From Luteibacter anthropi (GTDB lineage: Bacteria > Pseudomonadota > Gammaproteobacteria > Xanthomonadales > Rhodanobacteraceae), in contig NZ_JAARLZ010000005.1 in NCBI RefSeq assembly GCF_011759365.1, forward strand, positions 62,001 through 126,000: 64,000 nt of DNA, written 5' to 3'. Shown here piece after piece: positions 52,543 through 61,496 of the stretch (its first letter is position 1; every line of letters begins with the position of its first letter). Position numbers and translations under genes: made by a program. A model generated the notes under the pieces. That model had not been told where the DNA came from, made no database searches, and saw only the letters and a list, made by a program, of their open reading frames with translations.

Positions 52543-55014
52543 ATGCGTCATTCGCTCGCCATGTGCATCGCCCTGGCCCTCGCCAGCGCGACACCCGTCG
52601 TCGTCCAGGCGGCTACGCCGTCAACGGCCATTGCCGCCATGCCGCTGGCACAGGCTCTCGACCAGTTCAGCCATGACACGGGCTGGCAGGTGGTGTACGA
52701 CGATGCCATTCCCGACGGCGTGCGCAGCCACGCGGTGCCGGCAGGCCTGGCGCCTGCGCAGCGCCTCACGGCCCTGCTGCGCGATACCCACCTCGATTAC
52801 CGCCTGGTGGCACCAACCACGGCGAAGATCGTCCCGGGAAACGTCTCCGCCGGCGCCGCACCGGCCGAAGCACCTCTGCCGGCGATCGACACCCGTGATA
52901 CGGCAAGGAATCTTGCCCCCGTCAGTGTCAGCGCCAACGCCGTGGATACGCTTGCGCCCAGCGCCCCGCCACTGGACGCATCGCAGCCGACTTCGGTGAT
53001 CGACGAGCGTTTCATCCGCGACGGCCTGCGCTTCAACGCCAACTTCGACGACATCATCAAGTACGCACCGAGCGTCACCGTGACCTCGCCGGAAGGCCCG
53101 GGCCTGGGCAAGAACGAAGGCATCAGCCTGAGAGGTTTCCAGGACGGCCAGTTCAACATCACCTTCGATGGCATCCCCTTCGGCGACGCCAGCGACCTGC
53201 ATCACACGACGTCCGCCTATTTCAACAATCATGTGCTCGGCCAGGCGCAGATCGATCGCGGCCCGGGCGGCGGCAGCACGATCGGCAACGCCACCTTCGG
53301 TGGCACCATCGGCCTGCGCTCGCGCGATCCGTCTGATGAACCGGGCATCACGCCCTATCTCACGATCGGCAGCTGGAACACGCGCGCCGGTGGCGTCTCG
53401 GCGGACGAAACCATCGGCAATACCAAGGTGTTCGCGGATATTTCCAAGGAGTCGAGCGACACCTACCTGAAGGGCACCGACGACAAACGCGATCATATCT
53501 TCATCAAGACGATCAGCCAGCTCGGCGCGGCCACGACACTGACTTTCGTCACCAGCTACAACCGCGAGCACCAGAATACCGTGCAAGGCGCCACGCTGGG
53601 CGAAATCGCGAAGTACGGCTGGCGTTTCGGCCTGGGAGACGACCCCACGGTGCAGAATTACCAGGATGCGAACAACGCAGCCTATTACTCCAGCTTTACC
53701 TACCTCGGCCTCGACACACATGTGGGCGAGTGGGATATCGAGAACAAGGTGTACCTGAACACCTTCGACCACTGGGCACGCAAGGCTGCCGATGCCACCG
53801 ACATCAACCCGGCAGACAACGGCGTGACGTTCTACAACGCCAAGGGCAAGAAGGTCGCCACCATCGCTGCCGACCTGCCGGGCAAGCAATCCGACTCGGG
53901 TTTCCACGCCTTCGGCGACGTGCTGCGCTTCGGCCGCGACCTCGGCCCGGGCCGCCTGCTCGCGGGCGCGTGGCTGGAGCGCAACATCGATGCCCGCTAC
54001 CAGTTCCCGCTGGACCTGACCACCGGCGCGCAAACGGGCACCAAGTATGGCCCCACCTACAACTATCAGCTGGGCGATCGCACCGATACCTTCCAGCCTT
54101 ATCTGCAGTACGACTGGAAAGTGACCGACAGCATTACGGTGAGCCCCGGCGTGCGCTACTCCGAGGTGACCCGGCGCATCGATGCGCCTTTGAACAAGGT
54201 CTCGCCGCCCGTACCGCTCACCGCGCAGGCCACCTATAGCGCCACCCTTCCCTCGATCAGCATCCATGACAGCATCAGCGATTCGTGGTCGGCGTATGCG
54301 CAGGCCGCGAAGGGTTTTCTTGCGCCGCCCATCGACGTGATCCAGGTCAATGGTCCCAAGGGAGTGGATCCGGAACTGACGAAGAACTATCAGCTCGGCA
54401 CGGCGTATGCGTCGCGCCAGCTCACCTTCGGCGCCGACGTCTACTACATCGATTTCTCCAATCTCATCGCCGAAACCCAGGTAGCCACCGGCAATGGCAA
54501 CGAGAATGCCTACGTGAACGGTGGCGGCGCGATCTACAAGGGAGCCGAGGCCGAAGCGACCTTTGCCCTGACCCACGAGCTCAGCCTTTACGGTAATGCC
54601 AGCTATAACGAAGCCACGTACAAGAGCAGCAACGTGCAGGTAGCCGGCACACCGAAGGTGACGGCCGCACTCGGCCTGCTCTACAGCGCCAGCAGCGGTT
54701 ACTTCGGTTCGTTGATGGGCAAGTTCCTCGGCCACCAGTACGGCGTGGACAATACCGTGGACAAGAGTGGCCATCCGGTGTTCCAGGATGCCAACCGCAT
54801 CGCGGGCTATTTCAGCGTGGATGCCGCTGCGGGTTATCGCACCGATCATGGTCCGGCAGGCACCAAGGGTTATTCGATCAGCGTCGACGTCAACAACCTG
54901 TTCAACGTCCACAAGATCACGGGTTATGCAGGTACGCAGTCGGTAGGTGGTGCACCGCTCTACTTCGGCCTGCCGGGCCGGGGCATCTTCCTCGACCTGT
55001 CGGTGAAGCTGTGA
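52543..55014 (+). CDS. TonB-dependent receptor with N-terminal STN signalling domain
   Basis: 823 aa from the ATG at 52543 (GAAGGAAG upstream); the frame runs back to 52384. Signal peptide to about residue 25 (ends VVVQA). An STN domain (~26-100, PLAQALDQFSHDTGWQVVYD) interacts with FecR. The plug (~145-275) has DDIIKYAPSVTVTSPEGPGL, ISLRGFQDG and QIDRGPGGGSTIGNATFGG, followed by a barrel to the C-terminus (FLDLSVKL). The plug is unusual in lacking the usual TonB-box-rich segment I could point to. It overlaps the phosphatase gene by 4 bases. Its substrate is probably a phosphorylated or iron-loaded ligand, from the neighbour. Confidence 0.9.
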   Translation: MRHSLAMCIALALASATPVVVQAATPSTAIAAMPLAQALDQFSHDTGWQVVYDDAIPDGVRSHAVPAGLAPAQRLTALLRDTHLDYRLVAPTTAKIVPGNVSAGAAPAEAPLPAIDTRDTARNLAPVSVSANAVDTLAPSAPPLDASQPTSVIDERFIRDGLRFNANFDDIIKYAPSVTVTSPEGPGLGKNEGISLRGFQDGQFNITFDGIPFGDASDLHHTTSAYFNNHVLGQAQIDRGPGGGSTIGNATFGGTIGLRSRDPSDEPGITPYLTIGSWNTRAGGVSADETIGNTKVFADISKESSDTYLKGTDDKRDHIFIKTISQLGAATTLTFVTSYNREHQNTVQGATLGEIAKYGWRFGLGDDPTVQNYQDANNAAYYSSFTYLGLDTHVGEWDIENKVYLNTFDHWARKAADATDINPADNGVTFYNAKGKKVATIAADLPGKQSDSGFHAFGDVLRFGRDLGPGRLLAGAWLERNIDARYQFPLDLTTGAQTGTKYGPTYNYQLGDRTDTFQPYLQYDWKVTDSITVSPGVRYSEVTRRIDAPLNKVSPPVPLTAQATYSATLPSISIHDSISDSWSAYAQAAKGFLAPPIDVIQVNGPKGVDPELTKNYQLGTAYASRQLTFGADVYYIDFSNLIAETQVATGNGNENAYVNGGGAIYKGAEAEATFALTHELSLYGNASYNEATYKSSNVQVAGTPKVTAALGLLYSASSGYFGSLMGKFLGHQYGVDNTVDKSGHPVFQDANRIAGYFSVDAAAGYRTDHGPAGTKGYSISVDVNNLFNVHKITGYAGTQSVGGAPLYFGLPGRGIFLDLSVKL

Positions 55015-56210
55015 AGGCCGCCCTGCTGACATTCGCACTGGGCTTCGCCACGGCGGCACATGCTACCGACGTCGTGCGTGCGGAGGTGATCCTGATCCGT
55101 CACGGCGTGCGTTCGCCCACGAAACCGGGCGAGACGTATGCGGCTTATGCGCATGGTGAGTGGCCTGCCTGGCCGGTGGCGCCGGGCATGCTTACCGCAC
55201 ACGGGAGCGAAGGCATGCGCGCCATCGGCGTGCGCTGGAGGAGTGAGCTGGACAAGGAGGGGCTGGCCGCCTCTTCCTGCGATAGCTCCGCGTCCCCTGT
55301 CGTCATCGGCGACAGCACGCCACGCAACCGGGAAAGCAGCGCGGCCCTTGTCCGGGGCCTGGCGCCGGGCTGCAAGGCAGGCTATCTCGCCACCAGGGGC
55401 GATGAAGACAACGCCCTCTTCCACTATCGCAAGGACGATGACGACGATGGTTCGGCAAACCAGGCGCCCGCGCACGATGCATTGAAGGCGTTGCAGTCAC
55501 TGCTGCTCGATTGCCATGCAGATCACTGCGCAGAGGTGGCCCAGCAGGAAGGCAGGAAACTGCTGCCGGTAGAGCCGGGGGCTGCCATGAAACTGGCCGG
55601 GACGTTGAGCGAAAACCTGATGCTGGCCTACGCTGAAGGCATGCCGATGTCTTCCGTGGCATTCGGGCGGGGGAACAGGGACCTTCTGGGCCGTTTGATC
55701 GAATTGCATAACGCGCAGTTCGCCGCGGGCAAGAAGGCTTTGCCGGCCGCCAGCCTTGCCGGATCCAATCTCGCCGCGCACATCCTTGCCACGCTGCAGG
55801 TGGCCGCAGGCGACAAGCCTGTCGTTGCGCCGCTTATCGCTGGCGGCCATGGCGCGGTCGTGCTGGTCGGGCATGATACGAACCTCGCCAATATCGCTGG
55901 CGTGTTCGGACTGGACTGGCACGATGCCGCACGACCGGACGATTACCCGCCCGGTGGCGCGCTTTCGTTTACGCTGGTCGAACGCAAGGGGCACGAGTTT
56001 GTGCTGGTGAGGCAGATGATGCCGTCCATGGATGCCTTGCGGACGAATCGCTATGACGGGATGGTGCGACGTCCCGTGCGTGTGCAGGGCTGTGCCGTGC
56101 CGGGGGAGTGTCCGTTGCAGGTCTTCGTCAACGCAGCCGGAAAGCGGCTGAATCACGACAGGATCGATGCGGCATTGCCTGCCATGAACCTGCAGTCGGT
56201 GGTGCCTTGA
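55011..56210 (+). CDS. Histidine acid phosphatase / phytase (AppA-like), secreted
   Basis: 399 aa, GTG start overlapping the receptor stop by 4 bases. Signal peptide of 18 residues (ends TAAHA). The catalytic RHGVRSPT (RHGxRxP, ~30-37) and the later GHDTN (~286-290) are the two signatures of branch-2 histidine acid phosphatases, including phytases; the Asp in HDTN is the proton donor. Cys residues fit disulfides in the periplasm. Family substrates are phytate, glucose-1-phosphate or sugar phosphates. It is the last gene of the FecI-FecR-receptor operon, which suggests the receptor's ligand is the phosphatase's substrate. Confidence 0.9.
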   Translation: MKAALLTFALGFATAAHATDVVRAEVILIRHGVRSPTKPGETYAAYAHGEWPAWPVAPGMLTAHGSEGMRAIGVRWRSELDKEGLAASSCDSSASPVVIGDSTPRNRESSAALVRGLAPGCKAGYLATRGDEDNALFHYRKDDDDDGSANQAPAHDALKALQSLLLDCHADHCAEVAQQEGRKLLPVEPGAAMKLAGTLSENLMLAYAEGMPMSSVAFGRGNRDLLGRLIELHNAQFAAGKKALPAASLAGSNLAAHILATLQVAAGDKPVVAPLIAGGHGAVVLVGHDTNLANIAGVFGLDWHDAARPDDYPPGGALSFTLVERKGHEFVLVRQMMPSMDALRTNRYDGMVRRPVRVQGCAVPGECPLQVFVNAAGKRLNHDRIDAALPAMNLQSVVP

Positions 56211-56250
56211 AGAGCGTTACGTAAGGCGGCGCATTCGCGAAAACCCGATG

Positions 56251-56874
56251 CATCGCGCTGGGTTCCTGCGTACGCAGGAACGACGGCTTCGGGTGGGGCT
56301 GTCGTTACCCCACCTACCCGTCGTTCCTGTGAAAACAGGAACCCAGCGCCCCGGTTTACCAGCACGGCGAAGGCGCTGCATCGGCTTTTACGTAGGAGAT
56401 ACCGCCGCGACAACCGACTGCATCGCACTGGGTTCCTGCGTACGCAGGAACGACGGCTTCGGGTGGGATTGTCGTTACCCTACCTACCCGTCGTTCCTGT
56501 GAAAACAGGAACCCAGCGCCCCGGTTCACCAGCACGGCGAAGGCGCTGCATCGGCTTTTACGTAGGAGATACCGTCGCGACAACCGCCTGCATCGCGCTG
56601 GGTTCCTGCGTACGCAGGAACGACGGCCCCGGGTGGGATTGTCGTTACCCTACCTACCCGTCGTTCCTGTGAAAACAGGAACCCAGCGCCCCGGTTCACC
56701 CGCACAGCGAAGGCGCTGCATCGGCTTTTACGTAGGAGATACCGCCGCGACAACCGACTGCATCGCGCTGGGTTCCTGCGTACGCAGGAACGACGGCTTC
56801 GGGTGGGGTTGTCGTCACCTCCCCTATCCGTCGTTCCTGTGAAAACAGGAACCCAGCACCCCGGTTCACCAGCA
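56251..56874. repeat. Tandem repeat array, 170-bp unit, about 3.7 copies
   Basis: CATCGCGCTGGGTTCCTGCG (with one base varying) recurs at 56251, 56421, 56591 and 56761, exactly 170 bases apart. Each unit holds GTTCCTGCGTACGCAGGAAC, a perfect palindrome, and GTTCCTGT-GAAA-ACAGGAAC, a perfect 8-bp stem with a GAAA loop, in opposite orientation. The stems match those of the 172-bp array at 34.6 kb, but the spacers differ. It fills the gap between two convergent genes. Open frames inside are shadows. Confidence 0.95.
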
Positions 56875-56905
56875 ACACGACCCCGCCCCATCGAAAACAA
56901 GCCCC

Positions 56906-58129
56906 TCAATCCACCCGCCTGACCACAAGCACCGCACAAAGCCCACCAAACGCAAACGAATTGCTCATCGCAACGCGCACTGGGTGCTTGCGTGCCTCAA
57001 GGGGCACGTAATCAAGATCACACTCAGGATCGGAAACCTCAAGGTTCAACGTCGGTGGCACGATGCCCTCACGAAGCGCACCCAGCGCAACCACAAGCTC
57101 CAGCGCGCCCGCAGCACCCAATGCATGCCCATGCACCGGCTTGGTAGAAGACACCAGCAAGCGCCTCGCATGCTCACCGAAAACCTCGTGGATCGCCCGC
57201 GTCTCCACCGGATCGTTCGCACGCGTACCCGTGCCATGGGCATTGATGTAATCCACGGCATCCGCAGATAACCCCGCATCGGCCAGCGCACGCTGCATTG
57301 CGAGCCGGCTGCCCCCGGGGTCGGGATGCACGATGTCCGCCGCATCCGCGCTCATGCCTGCGCCGGCAAGCTCAGCGAGGATGGTCGCGCCACGCGCCCG
57401 CGCGTGTTCCAGCGATTCCAGCACGAACATGCCGGCCCCCTCGCCCAGCACCAGCCCACTACGGTTCGCACTGAATGGCCGGCAGGTATCCGTTGCCATG
57501 ACCCGCATCGCTTCCCAGGCCTTCAACGCACTGAAGCTGAAACACGCCTCGGTGCCACCGCAGATGGCGACATCCGCCATGCCGCTGCGGATAAGCGATA
57601 GAGCCTGGGCAATGGCGTGATTGCTCGATGCACAGGCACTGGCCACGGCAAACGCCGGCCCACGGGTGCCATGGGCCATGCTGATCTGGCTTGCCGGTGC
57701 GTTGATCATCAGGCGAATGATGGTCAGCGGATGGATGCGCCCGGAGTTGCCCGCATATAGCTGGCGGGCCTGCTCGTCGTGGGTGGTATCACCACCGGCA
57801 CCCGTGCCCACGATCACGGCCGTACGGTCCGCCAGGCCGTCCTTGTGCAGATCCAGGCCCGATTGCTTCAATGCCTCGTTCGCCGCAATGCAGGCGAACT
57901 GCGAAACCCTGTCCAGCATCGACAACTGGCGAGCCTCGAAATGCCGGGAAGGGTCCCAGTCATGGGGTATCTGTGCGGCAAGCGGCGCCCGGATCTGGCC
58001 GGCTTCCGGATGATCCAGCGGACGCAGCCCATGGCGACCATCCCGCGCGGCCTCCCACAGCACCTCCGCACCCTCGCCCAGCGCACTGATGGCGCCCATG
58101 CCTGTAATCACTACGCGGCGCATCGACAT
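56906..58129 (-). CDS. Beta-ketoacyl-ACP synthase, KAS II (FabF) type
   Basis: 407 aa from the ATG at 58129, four bases after the stop of the ACP gene; the frame reaches 58195. Active-site Cys166 in SACASSNH, His near 305 in NAHGTGTRAND and His near 342 in PVHGHALGAAGALE form the C-H-H triad, and the GFGG-like end (NSFAFGGLCAV) is present. FabF-like, but with a paired ACP of its own and no other fatty-acid gene nearby, so it is probably not the housekeeping FabF. It could serve an unusual lipid or polyene pathway. Convergent with the phytase gene across the 170-bp array. Confidence 0.88.
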   Translation of the reverse strand: MSMRRVVITGMGAISALGEGAEVLWEAARDGRHGLRPLDHPEAGQIRAPLAAQIPHDWDPSRHFEARQLSMLDRVSQFACIAANEALKQSGLDLHKDGLADRTAVIVGTGAGGDTTHDEQARQLYAGNSGRIHPLTIIRLMINAPASQISMAHGTRGPAFAVASACASSNHAIAQALSLIRSGMADVAICGGTEACFSFSALKAWEAMRVMATDTCRPFSANRSGLVLGEGAGMFVLESLEHARARGATILAELAGAGMSADAADIVHPDPGGSRLAMQRALADAGLSADAVDYINAHGTGTRANDPVETRAIHEVFGEHARRLLVSSTKPVHGHALGAAGALELVVALGALREGIVPPTLNLEVSDPECDLDYVPLEARKHPVRVAMSNSFAFGGLCAVLVVRRVD

Positions 58130-58133
58130 GGCG

Positions 58134-58466
58134 TCAGTGATGCCTGCCGGTCGGCGGCGTGCCATGGGGGAGCGTTCCATGCGGTGGCGGTGCATGGCCG
58201 CCCGCAGGCTGCGGCGTCAGCGTCTTCTTCACCGCTTCCACCAGGTCACCGACGGTCTCGCCGGCGATATCCGCGTCATCAAGCTTGATCGGGCGTCCCA
58301 AGGCCTTGCCCAGGTCTTCCTCGACATCGAAAAGCACCTCGATGACGTCGATCGACGTCAGCCCAAGCTCGGTGAGCCGGGATGAACGAGTGATCGCCTT
58401 AGGATCACCCTGGGTCTTCCTGACCACGTTCACGGCAATGACGTGCAGGATATCGTCGTCGTTCAT
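58134..58466 (-). CDS. Acyl carrier protein
   Basis: 110 aa from the ATG at 58466; upstream codons to 58502 lack a site, and AGGAGA lies just before this start. The 4'-phosphopantetheine site is LGLTSIDVIEV with Ser38 (LTS in place of the usual xDS). The first ~80 residues form the acidic four-helix ACP; the last ~25 are a His/Pro/Gly tail (PPPHGTLPHGTPPTGRHH) not seen in housekeeping AcpP. Transcribed with, and probably dedicated to, the ketosynthase downstream. Confidence 0.87.
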   Translation of the reverse strand: MNDDDILHVIAVNVVRKTQGDPKAITRSSRLTELGLTSIDVIEVLFDVEEDLGKALGRPIKLDDADIAGETVGDLVEAVKKTLTPQPAGGHAPPPHGTLPHGTPPTGRHH

Positions 58467-58692
58467 CAGCCTCTCCTGGTGGGATTGTCCGGCTCGACCC
58501 ATGCCACGGCATCTACTCCGCCCGGCTTACAAGCGCCTTTCCGGCACACAGGTATTACCAACCCGTAACAATCCCCGTCAATCCACCAATCGGTTTACCG
58601 GTGCTTTTTTGACAGGCCGCCTCGACCCGGATGCGTGATCCATTTATGGTGATGGCCGTTTAAGCGCACTCGCACGCAAGGAGAAGCCACCG

Positions 58693-59055
58693 ATGCACGG
58701 AGCGATCCATTCTGTCCATGGACATCATGTCCTGGTCTGCCCGACCGCAGGCCCGATGCTCTCCACGGAGGCCGACGGCAAGGAACTGCTGATGGCTGCC
58801 ATGGATGAGCGCGCCGATATGGTGGCCTTTCCCGCGGCGAGGCTTGGCGAGGATTTCCTGCGGCTGCGCAGCGGTGTGGCGGGTGCGATCGTCCAGAAGT
58901 TCGTCAATTACCGGATACGCCTCGTTTTCGTCGGCGACATTTCTGCCGCGGTGCAGCGAAGCGAGGCCTTGCGTGACTTCGTTCGCGAGGCGAATCAGGG
59001 AGATGCGTTCTGGTTCGTCGAATCGATGGAGGATATGGCGCGTCGGCTGGGCTGA
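58693..59055 (+). CDS. DUF4180-domain protein
   Basis: 120 aa, AAGGAG ten bases before the ATG at 58693. The body matches the DUF4180 pattern: RLGEDFLRLRSGVAGAIVQK, FVNYRIRLVFVGD, then SEALRDFVREANQGD and an aromatic WFVES. A single alpha/beta domain, no membrane segment, function unknown in the family. Followed at once by REP repeats. Confidence 0.82.
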   Translation: MHGAIHSVHGHHVLVCPTAGPMLSTEADGKELLMAAMDERADMVAFPAARLGEDFLRLRSGVAGAIVQKFVNYRIRLVFVGDISAAVQRSEALRDFVREANQGDAFWFVESMEDMARRLG

Positions 59056-59066
59056 GGACAGGACGG

Positions 59067-59230
59067 TCGCGCGCGAGGCGCTCTCCTACAGGGCTTTGCA
59101 TTCGCCTTGGCGGGTGTCGCGCGCAAGGCGCGCTCCTACAAGGGCTTCGCACTCGCCTTGGCGGGTGTCGCGCGCGAGGCGCGCTTCTACAAGGGCATCA
59201 GTGCGTTGTAGGAGCGCGCCTTGCGCGCGA
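59067..59230. repeat. REP cluster: three direct copies and one inverted
   Basis: TCGCGCGCGAGGCGCTCTCC-type units ending in CTACA occur at 59067-59090, 59117-59140 and 59168-59191 (spacing 50-51 bases, with a shared GGGC-T-T-GC spacer), followed by the inverse unit TGTAGGAGCGCGCCTTGCGC at 59207. Same REP family as at 47.9 kb. It fills the gap between the convergent DUF4180 and LysR genes. Confidence 0.92.
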
Positions 59231-59253
59231 CCGTCACATCAGAACGATGCACC

Positions 59254-60177
59254 TCACCTGTCCCAGGGCGGGACCGGCAAAAACGCCGCCACCAATGCAT
59301 CCACCGCCACACGCACCTTCGGCGCCAGATCACGCGACTTAGGCCATAACGCCGTTATGGGTGCATCGCCATACGGCAAGCCCACTGGCAGCACTTCAAG
59401 CGTGCCTTTGAGCAGCTCCCCGGCAATCAGCCACGTCGACAGGCAGGCAACGCCAAGCCCACCCACCACGGCATCGAGCAGCGCCTCGCCGTGGCTGACC
59501 GTGTGTCGAGGTCGAACCGCCATCATCAACGGCAACCCGTCCGCACCCCGCACCGTCCACGGTAATGGACGCCCATCCTTGGCGAAGGCCACACAGTCGT
59601 GGGACGCCAGGTCGTCCGCCGACAGCGGACGACCCTTGCGCTCAAGATAAGAAGGCGCGGCACATATGACCGAGCGCTGCATGCCGAGCGAGCGTCCAAC
59701 CAAGGTGGCGTGATCACCCACGCCACCCAGGCGCACCGCGAGATCCACGCCCTCTTCCACCAGATCCACGAACCGATCCGTAAAGGAAACATCCAGCTCC
59801 AGACCGGGATGACGATGCGACAGTTCGAGCAGCACCGGCATGACGCATGAACGACCGAACGAGAGCGGCAGGTTGACCCGCAATACCCCCGAAACACTGT
59901 TGTGTCGCGCAGCCAGTAAGGATTCCGTGGTACCCAGTTCGTCGATGACGCGCAGGCAACTTTCGTAATAGGTTCGCCCCTCGGCCGTGACGCTGAGGCT
60001 GCGCGTCGTGCGTTCCAGCAACCGGACACCAAGCCGCTCTTCCAGGCGGGCAACGGCTTTGCCGACAGCCGACTTCGACATGCCCATGCGTATCCCAGCA
60101 GCCGTGAAGCTGCCCGTCTCCACGGTATGCACGAACGCCGACAGCCCCTGAAGGTGCGAATGCAGATGCTGCCCCAT
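59254..60177 (-). CDS. LysR-family transcriptional regulator
   Basis: 307 aa, ATG 60177. Helix-turn-helix TGSFTAAGIRMGMSKSAVGK (~21-40), then the binding domain with RTTRSLSVTAEGRTYY at its head. Similar to the DNA-binding head of the 315-aa LysR above but not a close duplicate. Divergent from the alcohol dehydrogenase at 60296, which it probably regulates. Confidence 0.92.
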   Translation of the reverse strand: MGQHLHSHLQGLSAFVHTVETGSFTAAGIRMGMSKSAVGKAVARLEERLGVRLLERTTRSLSVTAEGRTYYESCLRVIDELGTTESLLAARHNSVSGVLRVNLPLSFGRSCVMPVLLELSHRHPGLELDVSFTDRFVDLVEEGVDLAVRLGGVGDHATLVGRSLGMQRSVICAAPSYLERKGRPLSADDLASHDCVAFAKDGRPLPWTVRGADGLPLMMAVRPRHTVSHGEALLDAVVGGLGVACLSTWLIAGELLKGTLEVLPVGLPYGDAPITALWPKSRDLAPKVRVAVDALVAAFLPVPPWDR

Positions 60178-60197
60178 GTCACTGACGCCTTATCCGC

Positions 60198-60210
60198 TCC
60201 AATAATCGGA
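60198..60210. promoter_or_regulatory. Candidate LysR operator in the LysR/ADH gap
   Basis: TCCAATAATCGGA is an imperfect palindrome (TCC-N7-GGA, with AT core) in the 118-base divergent gap, 21 bases upstream of the LysR start and next to an AT-rich AAAATATA stretch. Position fits autoregulation; identity is inferred. Confidence 0.35.
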
Positions 60211-60295
60211 AAATATAGCGCAACCAGAGAACCGGGATCGTCAATAGGATGCGGGCTTCCTATTTCAAGCCGAGCGCACCCTCGTGAATCGCACC

Positions 60296-61318
60296 ATGAA
60301 ATGCTGGCAGCTTGCCGCCTTTGGTCTGGAGAACCTGCATCTGACGGACGTTCTCGTGCCTGAGCCGGGCCCCGGTGAAGTCCTGGTGCGTGTAGAGGCC
60401 GTCTCCCTGAACTATCGTGACCGGCTGGTCATCCAGGGAGAACTGTTGCCCGGGCCACCGGCCATGCCCTTCGTACCGGCCTCCGACATGGCTGGCAAAG
60501 TCGTTTCCACAGGAAGCGGCGTGAGTCGCGTCCGCGAAGGCGATCGGGTCGTTGCCAATTTCTGGACCCCATGGATCGAGGGCGAACCACCGCCCGACAT
60601 GACCCGTCACGGTCTGTCACTGGGCGGTCCGCTGCCTGGCGTCCTGAGCGAATACATCATTCTTCACGAAGACGTGCTCGTGCATTCACCGGCATCGCTC
60701 AGTGCTCCCGAAGCCTCCACCCTGCCTATCGCCGCACTCACCGCGTGGTTTGCCCTGGTGGAAACCGGCCGCTTGCATGCCGGTCAGTCCGTCCTCGTCC
60801 AGGGAACCGGCGGCGTCGCCATCTTCGGCCTTCAGCTGGCGAAGGCTCTGGGCGCACAGGTGATCGTGACGTCACGCAGTGCGGAAAAACTTGCCCGGGC
60901 ACGTGACCTGGGGGCCGATGCCATCATCGATACAGGTGCGAACCCTGCATGGGCCGTAAAAGCGCTGGAACTCACGGAAGGACGCGGCGTGGATCACATC
61001 CTTGAACTGATAGGTGGCGACAACCTGAGGCAATCGGCCAGCGCGCTGGCAAGCGGCGGCCGGATCGCGCAGATCGGCTTCCTCGACGGCGCAGATATCA
61101 CGCTGCCTGTGCTGCCTCTCATGTTGCGGCGTGCCGTGATCCAGGGCATCACCGTGGGGCACCGTACATCCCTTGAAAACATGATCCGCGCCATAGATCA
61201 CCACCGGATCAAGCCTGTCATCGATACCACTTATGCGTTCGACAACGCGCTCGCAGCTTTCGATCATCTGGGGCGAGGACCTTTCGGCAAGGTGGTGATT
61301 ACGTTGCCGGGCGATTGA
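60296..61318 (+). CDS. Medium-chain (zinc-type fold) NAD(P)-dependent alcohol dehydrogenase/quinone reductase
   Basis: 340 aa from the ATG at 60296 (MKCWQLAAFG); the GTG at 60284 would add four residues and neither has a clear site. MDR superfamily: LNYRDRLVIQG, the substrate-domain block VPASDMAGKVVSTGSGV and the Rossmann motif VLVQGTGGVAIFGLQLAKAL (~160). The usual zinc-ligand Cys and GHE are absent, so it is closer to the zinc-independent quinone oxidoreductase/crotonyl branch. Target of the divergent LysR by position. Confidence 0.87.
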   Translation: MKCWQLAAFGLENLHLTDVLVPEPGPGEVLVRVEAVSLNYRDRLVIQGELLPGPPAMPFVPASDMAGKVVSTGSGVSRVREGDRVVANFWTPWIEGEPPPDMTRHGLSLGGPLPGVLSEYIILHEDVLVHSPASLSAPEASTLPIAALTAWFALVETGRLHAGQSVLVQGTGGVAIFGLQLAKALGAQVIVTSRSAEKLARARDLGADAIIDTGANPAWAVKALELTEGRGVDHILELIGGDNLRQSASALASGGRIAQIGFLDGADITLPVLPLMLRRAVIQGITVGHRTSLENMIRAIDHHRIKPVIDTTYAFDNALAAFDHLGRGPFGKVVITLPGD

Positions 61319-61496
61319 GGTAGCGCCTCAGGGCCATGACATAACAATGCGCAGCACGTGTCCTTCCAGCAAAAGGCTGTCGCCTGCCAGAGCGTCCGGC
61401 GAGATGATGGCCTTGGGTGCATTATCACCAGGCTTTCGCACAACAGAATGCATGGCAAATCGATACAATCCCATGTCCCCTTAAAACGATATCCCC

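Noticed and set aside
52621-55059. 812-residue antisense open frame over the TonB receptor
   Set aside because: Shadow of the receptor's codon usage; rich in Arg/Gly, no domain, ends past the phosphatase start.
56251-56874. CRISPR array
   Set aside because: Same reason: 170-base identical units without spacers.
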